From: Pseudoalteromonas sp. R3
GTDB lineage: Bacteria > Pseudomonadota > Gammaproteobacteria > Enterobacterales > Alteromonadaceae
Direction of reading: 5' to 3'
DNA: 64,000 nt
Assembly: GCF_004014715.1 (NCBI RefSeq)
Contig: NZ_CP034835.1
Coordinates: 558,001-622,000 of the forward strand
Positions 17,783-26,942 of this stretch are shown one piece after another (the first letter of the stretch is position 1; each line of letters opens with the position of its first letter). Made by a program: the position numbers and the translations under genes. The notes below the pieces were generated by a model. That model did not search any database. It was not told where the DNA came from and saw only the letters and a list, made by a program, of their open reading frames with translations.

Positions 17783-20017
17783 ATGACTTCCAATCCGCAA
17801 AAACCATCCTTTAAAACGGATAGAAGCCGTCTATTTAAGGACCGCTTTGCCCAATTTGGCATTACCTCAGGTGGGGTAATGGTATTGGTCGCTTTGCTAT
17901 TGATATTCTTCTATTTGCTTTACGTTGTACAGCCTATTTTTGAATCTGCTAAGGTCGAAAAACGGGTTGATATTGCGTTGTCTGCCGAGAAACGCTACTT
18001 CGCGCTCGGTGTAGAAGAGCAAACAGAGATTGCGTATCTGCTGGATAACACCGGTCAGGTAGATTTTTATCAGGTGAAAGGCGAGGGTGCAGGTAAACTT
18101 GTTAGCACCCTACAAACTAAGCTGGATGGTCAAATCACCAGCTTCGCGAAAAGCGCGCCATTTTTAGGTCAGTATGCGTACGGTCTTGACAATGGTCAGG
18201 TACAGATCCTCAAGCCCAACTTTGTGGTCACTTTTCCGGGTAACCAGCGTGTGATGAAACCTCGCCTGGGTTACCCACTTGCAGGTCAGCAGTTGTTGGT
18301 CGATGAGCAGCAACAGGCACTGAAAAAGTTTGCCTTTAGTCATTATGAAGACAAAACGGCTGTGGTTGCATTGACTGCCGATAAACGGGTGATTTTCGCG
18401 TCATACGTGGCCGAAGAAAACATGTTTACGGGCGAACTGGAATGGCAGGTAACACGTACTGAACTGCCCATTGATGGTCGCATTGACGACTTATTGATAT
18501 CACCGGATACCACCCGTACTTTTGTGCGCTCTGCGAATCAGATTTATATTTTTGATACCCGCTTTGCGGATGATGTTACTCAGTTTCAGCTGTTAGCGGC
18601 CAACGAAGAAAATGCCAATCTGGTCAGCATGGCCTTGCTGGCCGGAGCTAACTCTCTGATGCTGGCCAATGACAATGGTGAAGTGTCACAGTGGTTTGAA
18701 GTAAACACTGATGCTGGCCGTGAATTTGCCAAAATTCGTGCTTTCGATAGTGATAAGAGCAAGCACATGAAAGTGCACAGTGAGTTCTATCGTCGTACTT
18801 TCTTTACTACCACTGAAAAGGGTGAGCTGGGCGTGTACTACACCACCAGTGAAGCTGAGTTATGGCGTGGAAAAGTGGCTGAACAGGCCATTGATGCTTT
18901 CGCAATCTCGCCTCGTGCGAATGCTGCTTTATTGCTGACTGGCAATCAGGTCAGTGTGTTTGAATTGCATAACGAGCACCCGGAAGTAACCTGGTCTGCG
19001 CTATGGCAGGAAGTGTGGTATGAAGGCTATCCAGAGCCGGCATACACCTGGCAGTCAACGTCAGCCAGTGATGACTTCGAATCTAAATTCTCATTGGTGC
19101 CAATTTCATTTGGTACGATTAAAGCCGCTTTCTATGCCATGCTGTTTGCGGTACCGATTGCGCTTTCAGCGGCCATTTACACCGCTTACTTTATGTCGAG
19201 CGAGTTACGTCGTGTGGTGAAGCCAACGGTTGAAATCATGGAAGCACTGCCTACTGTTATTTTGGGTTTCCTGGCAGGTCTGTGGTTAGCGCCGCTGATC
19301 GAAAGCCACTTACCTGCGATTGTCGCACTGTTGCTGCTATTGCCACTGGCTATTTTGGGCACAGCACTGGGCTGGACCAAGCTGCCTAAAGCCATTCGTC
19401 ACCTTGTTCCGGATGGCTGGCATTCAATCTTGCTGATCCCTGTGGTATTGCTGGTTGGCTGGGTGTCTTTTGCTATGAGCGATGTGATTGAAGGATGGAT
19501 GTTCGGTGGTAACGTACGTCAGTATCTGACTAATGAACTGGGCCTGACTTTCGACCAGCGTAACTCTTTGGTCGTGGGCATTGCGATGGGCTTTGCGGTT
19601 ATTCCAACGATTTTCTCAATTGCCGAAGACGCAGTATTCAGTGTACCCAGACACCTGTCAAACGGGTCACTGGCATTGGGGGCAACGCAATGGCAAACAC
19701 TGGTGCGTGTTGTGCTACTGACAGCCAGCCCGGGTATCTTTTCGGCGGTAATGATGGGTCTGGGCCGTGCTGTGGGTGAAACCATGATTGTACTGATGGC
19801 AACGGGTAATACACCGATTATGGACTGGAGTATCTTCCAGGGGATGCGTACCTTGGCGGCGAACATCGCGGTAGAAATGCCTGAATCTGAAGTAGGCAGC
19901 TCGCATTACCGGATCCTGTTCCTTGCGGCTTTTGTATTGTTTATTTTTACTTTCGTATTTAACACGATGGCTGAGTTTGTACGTCAGCAGCTACGTGAAA
20001 AATACAGCTCAATGTAA
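17783..20017 (+). CDS. pstC: Phosphate ABC transporter permease PstC (long form)
   Basis: A 744-residue PstC, more than twice the length of E. coli PstC (319). TM1 is at about residues 22-45. A very large periplasmic insert (about 50-430) with repeated short beta-strand blocks looks like a beta-propeller. The permease core follows (about 440-740) with ATHW-type ABC loop sequences near GSLALGATQWQTLVRV and GLGRAVGETM. With PstA it forms the inner-membrane channel for phosphate. A TTG codon directly precedes the ATG at 17783; the ATG is preferred because AAGGG is 7 bases upstream. There is no pstS gene in front. Confidence 0.93.
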   Translation: MTSNPQKPSFKTDRSRLFKDRFAQFGITSGGVMVLVALLLIFFYLLYVVQPIFESAKVEKRVDIALSAEKRYFALGVEEQTEIAYLLDNTGQVDFYQVKGEGAGKLVSTLQTKLDGQITSFAKSAPFLGQYAYGLDNGQVQILKPNFVVTFPGNQRVMKPRLGYPLAGQQLLVDEQQQALKKFAFSHYEDKTAVVALTADKRVIFASYVAEENMFTGELEWQVTRTELPIDGRIDDLLISPDTTRTFVRSANQIYIFDTRFADDVTQFQLLAANEENANLVSMALLAGANSLMLANDNGEVSQWFEVNTDAGREFAKIRAFDSDKSKHMKVHSEFYRRTFFTTTEKGELGVYYTTSEAELWRGKVAEQAIDAFAISPRANAALLLTGNQVSVFELHNEHPEVTWSALWQEVWYEGYPEPAYTWQSTSASDDFESKFSLVPISFGTIKAAFYAMLFAVPIALSAAIYTAYFMSSELRRVVKPTVEIMEALPTVILGFLAGLWLAPLIESHLPAIVALLLLLPLAILGTALGWTKLPKAIRHLVPDGWHSILLIPVVLLVGWVSFAMSDVIEGWMFGGNVRQYLTNELGLTFDQRNSLVVGIAMGFAVIPTIFSIAEDAVFSVPRHLSNGSLALGATQWQTLVRVVLLTASPGIFSAVMMGLGRAVGETMIVLMATGNTPIMDWSIFQGMRTLAANIAVEMPESEVGSSHYRILFLAAFVLFIFTFVFNTMAEFVRQQLREKYSSM

Positions 20018-20032
20018 CTGGAGTGAGATGAC

Positions 20033-21682
20033 ATGGTAAGACAGTGGTTTAAGTCAGGATCTCCGTGGATCTGGATGACAGGCGGTGCGGTCAGCATCAG
20101 TTTGATCTCAGTACTGGGTCTGCTTGCAATGATAGCGTGGAAGGGCCTGAGCTTTTTCTGGCCTTCCGAAGTGGTTGAGATGCACTTGCAGGGTTCTGTT
20201 CAAAAGCAAACCGTGATTGGTGAAATCTACGACCGTGAGCTGGTGCCTAAGTCGCGACTGGAAGCAACTGGCCTGGATTTTTCTAACCATCCTGGCGAGT
20301 ACATAGAACGCTTGCTGGTAAAAACCGGTAACCGTGAGTATGTTGAACTGGATTTCCGCTGGATTTTGTCTACCGATATCCAGAGCCAGTCAACACCTGC
20401 GCAGATAGCGGTCTTTGAGCGGACTAAAAATGGTAACTTTTATGGCTATGTTGAGCGCGTTATTCGCGACGGTCAGGTAGTGACAGACAATCCGGTAGAA
20501 GCGTTGGAAGAGATGGTTGAGCGTGCTGTTGATCTGAACGAAGAAGCGCTTGATCTGCAAAACGGTGAGATTGGTCACATTAACTATGAGCTGGAGCGTT
20601 TGCGTCTTAAAGAGCGTGCTTATCAGCTGGATGATGAACTGACCCCTGAAATCATCGCTGATCTGGAAGCGCAGCGCGCTGCCCTGCGCGAAGAATACAA
20701 GGTATTAGAGAAAACGCTGTTTGAACTGCGCAATGGTGCCAAACGCGACGAAGTGGTTGTGCGCGACATGCGTGGTGAAGAAGTTACGCTACCTTTATAT
20801 CAGGTTTTAGACTTTTGGTTCCCGAACGACATGGGCTTCTTTGCAAAAGTGGGCCATTATATGTCGCAGATTGGCAAGTTTATCAGTGATGACCCGCGTG
20901 AAGCGAATACCGAGGGCGGGGTATTCCCGGCCATCTTTGGTACTGTGTTTATGGTGATGCTGATGGCTGTGATTGTGACGCCATTTGGCGTGGTTGCCGC
21001 GATTTACCTGCATGAGTATGCGGCTAAAAATGCGGTGACTAAGATGATCCGTATCGCGGTGATAAACCTGGCAGGTGTTCCTTCTATCGTATACGGCGTA
21101 TTTGGCTTAGGTTTCTTCGTATACATGCTGGGTGGCTCTATCGATGCGTTGTTTTACCCGGAAGCGTCACCAAGCCCGGTATTTGGTACGCCAGGTGTGA
21201 TCTGGTCAGCATTGACGCTGGCAATCCTGACACTACCAGTTGTGATTGTTTCGACTGAAGAAGGCTTATCACGTATTCCAAGTACAGTGCGCCATGGCTC
21301 ACTGGCACTGGGCGCGACCAAAGCTGAGACCTTATGGCGAATTATCATTCCAATGGCCAGTCCGGCAATTATGACAGGTCTGATCCTGGCAGTTGCCCGA
21401 GCTGCGGGTGAAGTTGCACCACTGATGCTGGTGGGGGTGGTGAAAATGGCACCGACCTTGCCGCTGGATGGAAACTTCCCGTATATTCACCTTGACCGGA
21501 AGTTTATGCACCTGGGTTTCCATATCTATGATGTGGGCTTCCAGAGCCCGAACGTAGAAGCGGCACGTCCTTTGGTTTATGCGACTGCCTTCTTACTGGT
21601 GACGGTGATCATTGCACTGAACATCACTGCAATTGGGATCCGTAACCACCTACGTGAAAAATTCAGAGCTTTAGAGCACTAA
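20033..21682 (+). CDS. pstA: Phosphate ABC transporter permease PstA (long form)
   Basis: A 549-residue PstA (E. coli 296). TM1 is at about residues 14-38, followed by a periplasmic insert of about 240 residues. The insert contains a long predicted coiled coil rich in Glu, Leu and Arg (about 155-240), and the five-helix permease core follows. The ABC-contact loop reads GSLALGATKAETLWRIIIP. Partner of PstC in phosphate import. It starts 15 bases after pstC behind a GGAG site, so the two are co-transcribed. The long inserts in both permeases match each other in position and may interact; that is inference. Confidence 0.93.
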   Translation: MVRQWFKSGSPWIWMTGGAVSISLISVLGLLAMIAWKGLSFFWPSEVVEMHLQGSVQKQTVIGEIYDRELVPKSRLEATGLDFSNHPGEYIERLLVKTGNREYVELDFRWILSTDIQSQSTPAQIAVFERTKNGNFYGYVERVIRDGQVVTDNPVEALEEMVERAVDLNEEALDLQNGEIGHINYELERLRLKERAYQLDDELTPEIIADLEAQRAALREEYKVLEKTLFELRNGAKRDEVVVRDMRGEEVTLPLYQVLDFWFPNDMGFFAKVGHYMSQIGKFISDDPREANTEGGVFPAIFGTVFMVMLMAVIVTPFGVVAAIYLHEYAAKNAVTKMIRIAVINLAGVPSIVYGVFGLGFFVYMLGGSIDALFYPEASPSPVFGTPGVIWSALTLAILTLPVVIVSTEEGLSRIPSTVRHGSLALGATKAETLWRIIIPMASPAIMTGLILAVARAAGEVAPLMLVGVVKMAPTLPLDGNFPYIHLDRKFMHLGFHIYDVGFQSPNVEAARPLVYATAFLLVTVIIALNITAIGIRNHLREKFRALEH

Positions 21683-21711
21683 TAGTAAAGTATTTAAATA
21701 GGTAAACATTT

Positions 21712-22539
21712 ATGATTACAGTAGCGCCACAGGTAAATAATGCAGATACCAGCAAGAAGTTGGATCTGGAAAACTTGAGCCCGGAACTAACCGCGTTAGA
21801 GATCAAAAACCTTGACCTTTACTATGGTGACAAGCAGGCTCTGAGCGACATTAACATGTTGATCCCGCGTGGTCAGGTAACGGCATTCATCGGTCCGTCT
21901 GGTTGTGGTAAATCAACGCTATTACGTTGTATCAATCGCATGAACGATTTGGTAGATACCTGTCGTATTGAAGGTGAGATCAATCTAAACGGCACCAACA
22001 TTTATGATAAAAGCGTTGATGTCGCGGCGTTGCGTCGTAATGTCGGCATGGTATTCCAGCGTCCAAACCCATTCCCTAAATCTATTTACGAGAATGTAGT
22101 TTACGGTCTACGCTTACAGGGTGTAAAAGACAAACGTAAGCTGGATGAAGTGGTTGAGCGTTCACTGCGTGGTGCTGCTTTATGGGATGAAGTGAAAGAC
22201 CGCTTACACGACAGTGCGTTTGGTTTGTCGGGTGGTCAGCAGCAGCGTCTGGTTATTGCACGTTCAATTGCGATTGAGCCAGAGGTATTATTGCTGGATG
22301 AGCCAACCTCGGCACTTGACCCCATCTCGACTTTGGTTATTGAAGAGTTGATCAATGACCTGAAAGAAAAGTACACCGTGGTGATCGTAACTCACAACAT
22401 GCAGCAGGCGGCGCGGGTATCCGATCAAACAGCCTTTATGTATATGGGTGAGCTGATCGAATATTCAGATACTAATACTCTGTTTACAACACCAACCAAG
22501 AAGAAAACCGAAGACTACATTACGGGTCGTTACGGTTAA
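21712..22539 (+). CDS. pstB: Phosphate ABC transporter ATP-binding protein
   Basis: A 275-residue ATPase that powers PstCA. Walker [10 protein letters not shown] is at residues 61-69, followed by the Q-loop in [12 protein letters not shown], the signature LSGGQQQR, Walker [13 protein letters not shown] and the switch His in VTHNMQQA. About 20 extra residues precede the usual start. It lies 29 bases after pstA. Downstream, two hairpins separate it from phoU. Confidence 0.97.
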   Translation: MITVAPQVNNADTSKKLDLENLSPELTALEIKNLDLYYGDKQALSDINMLIPRGQVTAFIGPSGCGKSTLLRCINRMNDLVDTCRIEGEINLNGTNIYDKSVDVAALRRNVGMVFQRPNPFPKSIYENVVYGLRLQGVKDKRKLDEVVERSLRGAALWDEVKDRLHDSAFGLSGGQQQRLVIARSIAIEPEVLLLDEPTSALDPISTLVIEELINDLKEKYTVVIVTHNMQQAARVSDQTAFMYMGELIEYSDTNTLFTTPTKKKTEDYITGRYG

Positions 22540-22546
22540 TTTGTCG

Positions 22547-22588
22547 GGCTCAGCAAAGCGCTGAGCCAGCGTCTCCACAAGGAGGCGC
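22547..22588 (+). other. Two tandem hairpins between pstB and phoU
   Basis: GGCTCAGC / GCTGAGCC (22547-22567, 5-base loop) is followed at once by GCGTCTCC / GGAGGCGC (22569-22588, ACAA loop, one G-T pair). Neither is followed by a T-run, so they are more likely mRNA-processing or stability elements than terminators. They may set a lower or separate level for phoU. The second stem contains a GGAGG that could mimic a ribosome-binding site, but no start follows it at a useful distance. Confidence 0.5.
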
Positions 22589-22621
22589 CCATGCCGTGTT
22601 GAAACAAATTAGGAACTGACT

Positions 22622-23323
22622 ATGGAACATAATATTAATAAGCATATCTCTGGCCGCTTTAATGAAGAGCTGGAAAACGTTCGCAACCATGTGTTGAGTA
22701 TGGGCGGACTGGTTGAACAACAGTTAAATCTGGCGCTGGATGCGGTGAGCCATTGTGATGAAAGCAAGGCTCGCAAAGTCAGTGAGAACGACTATCAGGT
22801 TAATGCCATGGAAGTGAGCATTGACGAAGAATGTACTCGTATTATTGCTAAGCGTCAGCCGGCAGCCAGTGACTTGCGATTGGTTGTTGCCATTGCAAAA
22901 ACCATTGCCGATCTGGAACGTATCGGTGATGAAGCAGAACGCATTGCAAAAGTGGCGCTGGATTCTTTCACCAAAGACCAACAAGACTTACTGGTCAATG
23001 TTGAAAATATGGGTCGTCTGGTTTCTCAGATGCTACACGATGTACTGGATGCATTTGCCAGAATGGACGCCCAGCGTGCATTTGAAGTCCACAAAGAAGA
23101 TGCCAAAGTTGACCGTGAATATGAAGCATTAACGCGTCAGATCATGACCTATATGATGGAAGACCCGCGTTCTATTCCTAAGATTATGGACCTGATCTGG
23201 TCGGTTCGTTCACTGGAGCGCATCGGTGACCGCTGTCAGAATATTGCAGAATATGTGATTTATTTCGTTAATGGCAAAGATATTCGCCATACTTCTCAGG
23301 AAGATATCGAAAAATCACTGTAG
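22622..23323 (+). CDS. phoU: Phosphate signalling protein PhoU
   Basis: A 233-residue PhoU with two three-helix repeats carrying the metal-binding E(D)xxxD motifs, seen here as RIGDEAERIA (first repeat) and RIGDRCQNIAE (second). PhoU lets the PstSCAB transporter silence the PhoR/PhoB system when phosphate is plentiful. It is the last gene of the pst operon, 82 bases after pstB. Length matches E. coli PhoU (241). phoB and phoR are not in the window. Confidence 0.96.
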   Translation: MEHNINKHISGRFNEELENVRNHVLSMGGLVEQQLNLALDAVSHCDESKARKVSENDYQVNAMEVSIDEECTRIIAKRQPAASDLRLVVAIAKTIADLERIGDEAERIAKVALDSFTKDQQDLLVNVENMGRLVSQMLHDVLDAFARMDAQRAFEVHKEDAKVDREYEALTRQIMTYMMEDPRSIPKIMDLIWSVRSLERIGDRCQNIAEYVIYFVNGKDIRHTSQEDIEKSL

Positions 23324-23416
23324 TACTCAAAGAAAAAAGTACCAATAGTAGACACGGCAGGTTTTTTTATTTATAACTGTTTTTGAGCGAAAAGTAATCA
23401 ATAGAAGGAATGAACT

Positions 23417-23577
23417 ATGAAACTAGCTCTGAACAAAAAAATATTAAACAACTGACGAAAGACAGCAACGCACTAAACAACAAAATGACGCCTCAAGTAG
23501 CGGGAGGTAAACTTTATAATTCGCTTCCACCGCCATCAGAAAAAACGTGTTATGGTGATTGTTTTATCGAGTTGTAA
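23417..23577 (+). CDS. Small double-glycine-leader peptide (RiPP/bacteriocin-like), frameshifted in an A-run
   Basis: ATG at 23417 follows a GAAGGA site at the right distance, but the frame stops after 12 codons (TGA at 23453). If the A7 run at 23435-23441 is read as A8, a 53-residue peptide results. It has a Lys/Asn/Leu-rich leader of 31 residues ending MTPQVAGG, and a 22-residue core from KLYNS, with PPP and a CYGDC pair near the end. The leader has Val at -4 and Gly-Gly at -2/-1, the classic cleavage signal for C39 peptidase transporters. No processing or modification gene is nearby. Because many genes here carry homopolymer errors, the gene is probably intact. Precursor class is inferred. 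Confidence 0.6.
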
Positions 23578-23610
23578 ATAAGGCTTAAACGAGCTTTTGG
23601 TACAGAATTG

Positions 23611-23629
23611 AGCGAGCTATATGCTCGCT
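23611..23629 (+). terminator. Hairpin downstream of the small peptide gene
   Basis: AGCGAGC-TATAT-GCTCGCT forms a 7-bp stem 33 bases after the peptide stop. It is followed by TCGTTCG rather than a T-run, so termination is possible but weak. The rest of 23630-23890 holds no gene I can support. Confidence 0.4.
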
Positions 23630-23890
23630 TCGTTCGAATCGGTTCTGACCAAACTTCCCGGCACGGTGCAAAACTACTCAATCATTATTGCTTTTATCTG
23701 ATTATTTTTTCTATGTTTATCTAGGGGTTAAGCGAACAAACGGCAGTGATATTATCTTGATAGCCATTATGCTTGTTAAACATGCTTGTGCCGTTAATCA
23801 GAACTTCACACGAAAAAGCGTTCACAATCTGGCTTAATGCTGTAAAATTGCGCCCTGCACATGCATATTAATATGATTTAAGGGTCAGTT

Positions 23891-24568
23891 ATGCCTAGTA
23901 ATGCATTTTTAGGAGTATTCGCAAAGTCTCCTATTAAGCCAATTGAAGAGCACATTAAGATCGTCCATCAAGCCAGTGAAACCTTGATCCCGTTCTTTAA
24001 CCATGCCTTCAAAGGGGAGTGGACCGAGGCCGATGCGCTTCGAGTGCAGATCCGTAACCTGGAAAGAGAAGCAGATACATTAAAGCGTGAAGTGCGCCTG
24101 CACTTGCCACGTGGTCTGTTTATGCCGGTAGAACGTACCGACTTACTGGAACTCATTACCCACCAAGACAAGATCGCCAATAAAGCCAAAGACATCGCGG
24201 GACGCGTGATTGGTCGTGAACTGGAGATCCCTGAATCAATTCAAACCGACTTTTTGGCGTATTTGACACGCTGTGTTGATGCGACCAAACAAGCCTCAGA
24301 AGCCATTAACGAATTCGATGAACTACTGGAAACTGGTTTCCGTGGTCGCGAAGTTGCACTGGTCGAAAAAATGCTCGTTGAACTGGATGCCATCGAGGAA
24401 GATACCGATGAGATGCAAATCCGTATTCGTAAAGGTTTACGCAATATTGAAAGTGAACTTAACCCGATTGATGTGATGTTCTTATACAAGATCATTGAGT
24501 GGGTCGGCGAGTTGGCTGACATTGCTGAGCGCGTAGGTTCACGACTGGAGCTGATGCTGGCGCGCTAA
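23891..24568 (+). CDS. PhoU-like TIGR00153 (DUF47) protein
   Basis: A 225-residue, all-helical, acidic protein of the TIGR00153/DUF47 family, distantly related to PhoU. It carries paired acidic motifs, such as ELITHQDKIANKAKDIAGR and the C-terminal GELADIAERVGSR. These proteins are almost always encoded just before a Pit-type phosphate transporter, as here (51 bases apart), and probably modulate it. No Pho box was found upstream, so this pair may serve phosphate-replete growth while Pst serves starvation; that split is inference. Confidence 0.9.
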   Translation: MPSNAFLGVFAKSPIKPIEEHIKIVHQASETLIPFFNHAFKGEWTEADALRVQIRNLEREADTLKREVRLHLPRGLFMPVERTDLLELITHQDKIANKAKDIAGRVIGRELEIPESIQTDFLAYLTRCVDATKQASEAINEFDELLETGFRGREVALVEKMLVELDAIEEDTDEMQIRIRKGLRNIESELNPIDVMFLYKIIEWVGELADIAERVGSRLELMLAR

Positions 24569-24618
24569 GCGTACACCATCTGCCTTCACACAATTAGTTA
24601 AGAATTAAAGGTTTTTCA

Positions 24619-25887
24619 ATGGATATCATTGCATCCTATGGCACGCTATTGATTATAATTGCGGCCGCAGTTGGTTTCTTTATGGCCTATGGCATTGGCG
24701 CGAACGACGTAGCCAATGCGATGGGCACATCGGTTGGCTCTAAAGCGCTGACCATCAAACAGGCGATCATCATCGCGATGATTTTTGAATTTGCCGGTGC
24801 TTACCTGGCCGGTGGTGAGGTAACGTCAACGATCCGTAAAGGGATCATTGATGCCACGCCATTTATGGATATTCCAGAACTCATGGTACTGGGGATGATC
24901 TCGGCGCTATTCGCCGCAGGTACCTGGTTATTATTAGCATCTATGCTTGGCTGGCCTGTGTCTACTACGCACTCAATCATTGGTGCCATCATAGGCTTTG
25001 CTTTGGTCGCTGTGGGCAGCGAAGCTATCCAGTGGGGTAAAGTGGCTGGTATCGTCGGTAGCTGGATTGTGACCCCTGCGATTTCAGGCTTTATTGCTTA
25101 CCTTATCTTTATGAGTGCGCAAAAGCTGATCTTTGACACTGATAAGCCATTAGAAAATGCCAAGCGTTTCGTGCCTGTCTATATGGGTCTGGCTGGTTTT
25201 GTGATGTCTTTGGTTACTATCAAAAAAGGCCTCAAGCACATCGGTGTTAATTTGGGGACTTTTGAAGGGTATGCGCTGGCCATCGGTATTGCTGTACTGG
25301 TTGGTTTGATTGGTAAAATGGCCATCAATCGCCTGAAGATAGACCCGAATGCGGACAAGCAAATGCACTTTAATAACGTTGAAAAAGTGTTTGCTATTCT
25401 GATGGTACTGACAGCTTGTTGTATGGCGTTCGCGCATGGTTCAAATGATGTTGCTAACGCGATTGGCCCTCTGGCTGCGGTTGTAAACATCGTTGAGCAC
25501 AATGGTGAAATTGCTAAGAAAGCGGCGCTGGCATGGTGGATCCTGCCTCTGGGTGGTTTAGGGATCGTCGTAGGTCTGGCTGTCTTGGGTAAAAAAGTAA
25601 TCAAGACTATCGGTGAAGGCATCACTCACCTGACACCAAGCCGTGGTTTTGCCGCTGAGCTGGCAGCCGCTTCAACGGTTGTTATTGCTTCAGGTACGGG
25701 TTTGCCAATCTCAACCACACAAACCTTGGTTGGTGCGGTATTGGGTGTAGGTATGGCTCGCGGTATTGCTGCGCTGAACATGGGTGTGATCAGAAACATT
25801 GTGGTTTCGTGGGTAATCACGTTGCCAGTTGGCGCTGCCCTTGCTATTGTTATATTCTACATTCTGAGAAGCGCGTTCGGCGTTTAA
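24619..25887 (+). CDS. pit: Inorganic phosphate transporter, PiT family
   Basis: A 422-residue inner-membrane protein with about ten to twelve hydrophobic helices. Both PiT signature repeats are present: GANDVANAMGTSVGSKAL (residues about 27-44) and GSNDVANAIGPLAAV in the second half. These repeats bind phosphate and sodium in the family. It imports phosphate with a cation. It follows the TIGR00153 gene in one operon. Length is typical of short bacterial PiT proteins. Confidence 0.93.
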   Translation: MDIIASYGTLLIIIAAAVGFFMAYGIGANDVANAMGTSVGSKALTIKQAIIIAMIFEFAGAYLAGGEVTSTIRKGIIDATPFMDIPELMVLGMISALFAAGTWLLLASMLGWPVSTTHSIIGAIIGFALVAVGSEAIQWGKVAGIVGSWIVTPAISGFIAYLIFMSAQKLIFDTDKPLENAKRFVPVYMGLAGFVMSLVTIKKGLKHIGVNLGTFEGYALAIGIAVLVGLIGKMAINRLKIDPNADKQMHFNNVEKVFAILMVLTACCMAFAHGSNDVANAIGPLAAVVNIVEHNGEIAKKAALAWWILPLGGLGIVVGLAVLGKKVIKTIGEGITHLTPSRGFAAELAAASTVVIASGTGLPISTTQTLVGAVLGVGMARGIAALNMGVIRNIVVSWVITLPVGAALAIVIFYILRSAFGV

Positions 25888-25964
25888 CAGAAAGGACAGA
25901 CTTTTAGCTTGAAAAGATCTCAATGCCTTTGGTGTTGGGGTCTTTTTATTTGTGGGTATAAAAA

Positions 25965-26891
25965 GTGAATAACTTACCAAGCATTAAACAGTTACAGTAT
26001 TTAATTGCGGTGCATCAGCACCAGCATTTTGGCCGCGCTGCGGAAGCTTGTTATATTGGCCAGTCAACGCTGAGCAGCGCCATTCAGAACCTGGAAGAAA
26101 CCCTGGGGTGCCAGCTGATTGAGCGTGAAAACCGCAGTCTGATGTTTACTGACGTGGGCGAAGAGGTCGTTGAGCGTGCTAAGCGCATCATAGGTGATAC
26201 CATTAGCGTGGTAGAGCTGACTAAGAGCTTTAAACATCCCTTATCCGGTAAGCTGGTGTTGGGGATCATTCCAACTATCGCCAGTTTTATTGCGGCACCC
26301 TTATACCGCTTTTGCAAAGACGCTTTTCCTGAGTTACAGCTGGTACTGGTGGAAGACACCAGTGACCGTTTGCTCGATAAACTGGAGCAGGGTCACATTG
26401 ATATGGGTATGCTGGCTCTGCCCTACAGAACCGAAAAGTTTCATACCCAGGTGATTGCCCGTGATCATTTTTCATTGGTACGTCATCAGGAGTATCAGGT
26501 ACCCGAACAGCTGGATGATTTTAACGTGTTGCCTGAACAAAGCGTGTTTTTGCTGGAGCGGGAACACTGTATGACAGATCATGCGCTCAGTGCCTGTCAC
26601 CTTAACCGCAGTGCGTGTATCAATCCTTTTGAAGCCGCCAATTTGCATACCTTGCTGAGTATGGTGGAATACCAAAATGGCGTGACCTTTTTACCACAGA
26701 TGGCGCTAAATGCCGGCATTCTGGAGGGGAAACCTATGGTCGCCACTGCGCCGCAGCCTGATGCGTATCGTGAAATAGGTCTGCTGTGGCGCAAAACCAC
26801 CGGACGGATCAGAGATTTCCGCTTATTCAGTGATAAAGCCGGTGAATTTGTTGCGCAACACTGTAATGACAACAAAGGTGTTACACAATAA
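25965..26891 (+). CDS. oxyR: LysR-type hydrogen peroxide sensor OxyR
   Basis: A 308-residue LysR regulator. The N-terminal winged helix-turn-helix (about residues 5-65) has the OxyR-like HFGRAAEACYIGQSTLS. The redox pair sits at Cys202 and Cys211 in HCMTDHALSAC, the same nine-residue spacing as Cys199/Cys208 of E. coli OxyR. It activates peroxide-defence genes when these form a disulfide. The start is GTG at 25965, directly upstream of the family's first conserved residues; its ribosome-binding site is weak. It lies 77 bases after pit and may have its own promoter. Confidence 0.92.
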   Translation: MNNLPSIKQLQYLIAVHQHQHFGRAAEACYIGQSTLSSAIQNLEETLGCQLIERENRSLMFTDVGEEVVERAKRIIGDTISVVELTKSFKHPLSGKLVLGIIPTIASFIAAPLYRFCKDAFPELQLVLVEDTSDRLLDKLEQGHIDMGMLALPYRTEKFHTQVIARDHFSLVRHQEYQVPEQLDDFNVLPEQSVFLLEREHCMTDHALSACHLNRSACINPFEAANLHTLLSMVEYQNGVTFLPQMALNAGILEGKPMVATAPQPDAYREIGLLWRKTTGRIRDFRLFSDKAGEFVAQHCNDNKGVTQ

Positions 26892-26894
26892 AAC

Positions 26895-26918
26895 CATAAA
26901 GGGCGAAAGCCCTTTATG
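26895..26918. terminator. Strong GNRA hairpin after oxyR
   Basis: CATAAAGGGC-GAAA-GCCCTTTATG is a perfect 10-bp stem closed by a GAAA tetraloop, right after the oxyR stop and between convergent genes. T-runs are absent on both sides, though the A/T arms could serve either strand. It probably ends oxyR. Confidence 0.6.
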
Positions 26919-26942
26919 TCAGTGTATTAGAGCACTTTAAGC

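Noticed and set aside
17664..17783. A 39-codon open frame overlapping the pstC start
   Set aside because: It contains the Pho box and the -10 of the pst promoter, so the Pho transcript would begin inside it. The ribosome-binding site is poorly spaced and the composition is not convincing.
23432..23445. Programmed -1 frameshifting at the A7 run in the peptide gene
   Set aside because: A -1 shift would give the right product, but the run is preceded by C, so the classic A AAA AAA heptamer is out of phase, and no stimulatory hairpin follows closely. With many other homopolymer breaks in the window, sequence error is simpler. Transcript slippage cannot be excluded.
25179..25625. A 148-codon minus-strand frame
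   Set aside because: Antisense to the second half of pit, whose signature repeats are clear on the plus strand.
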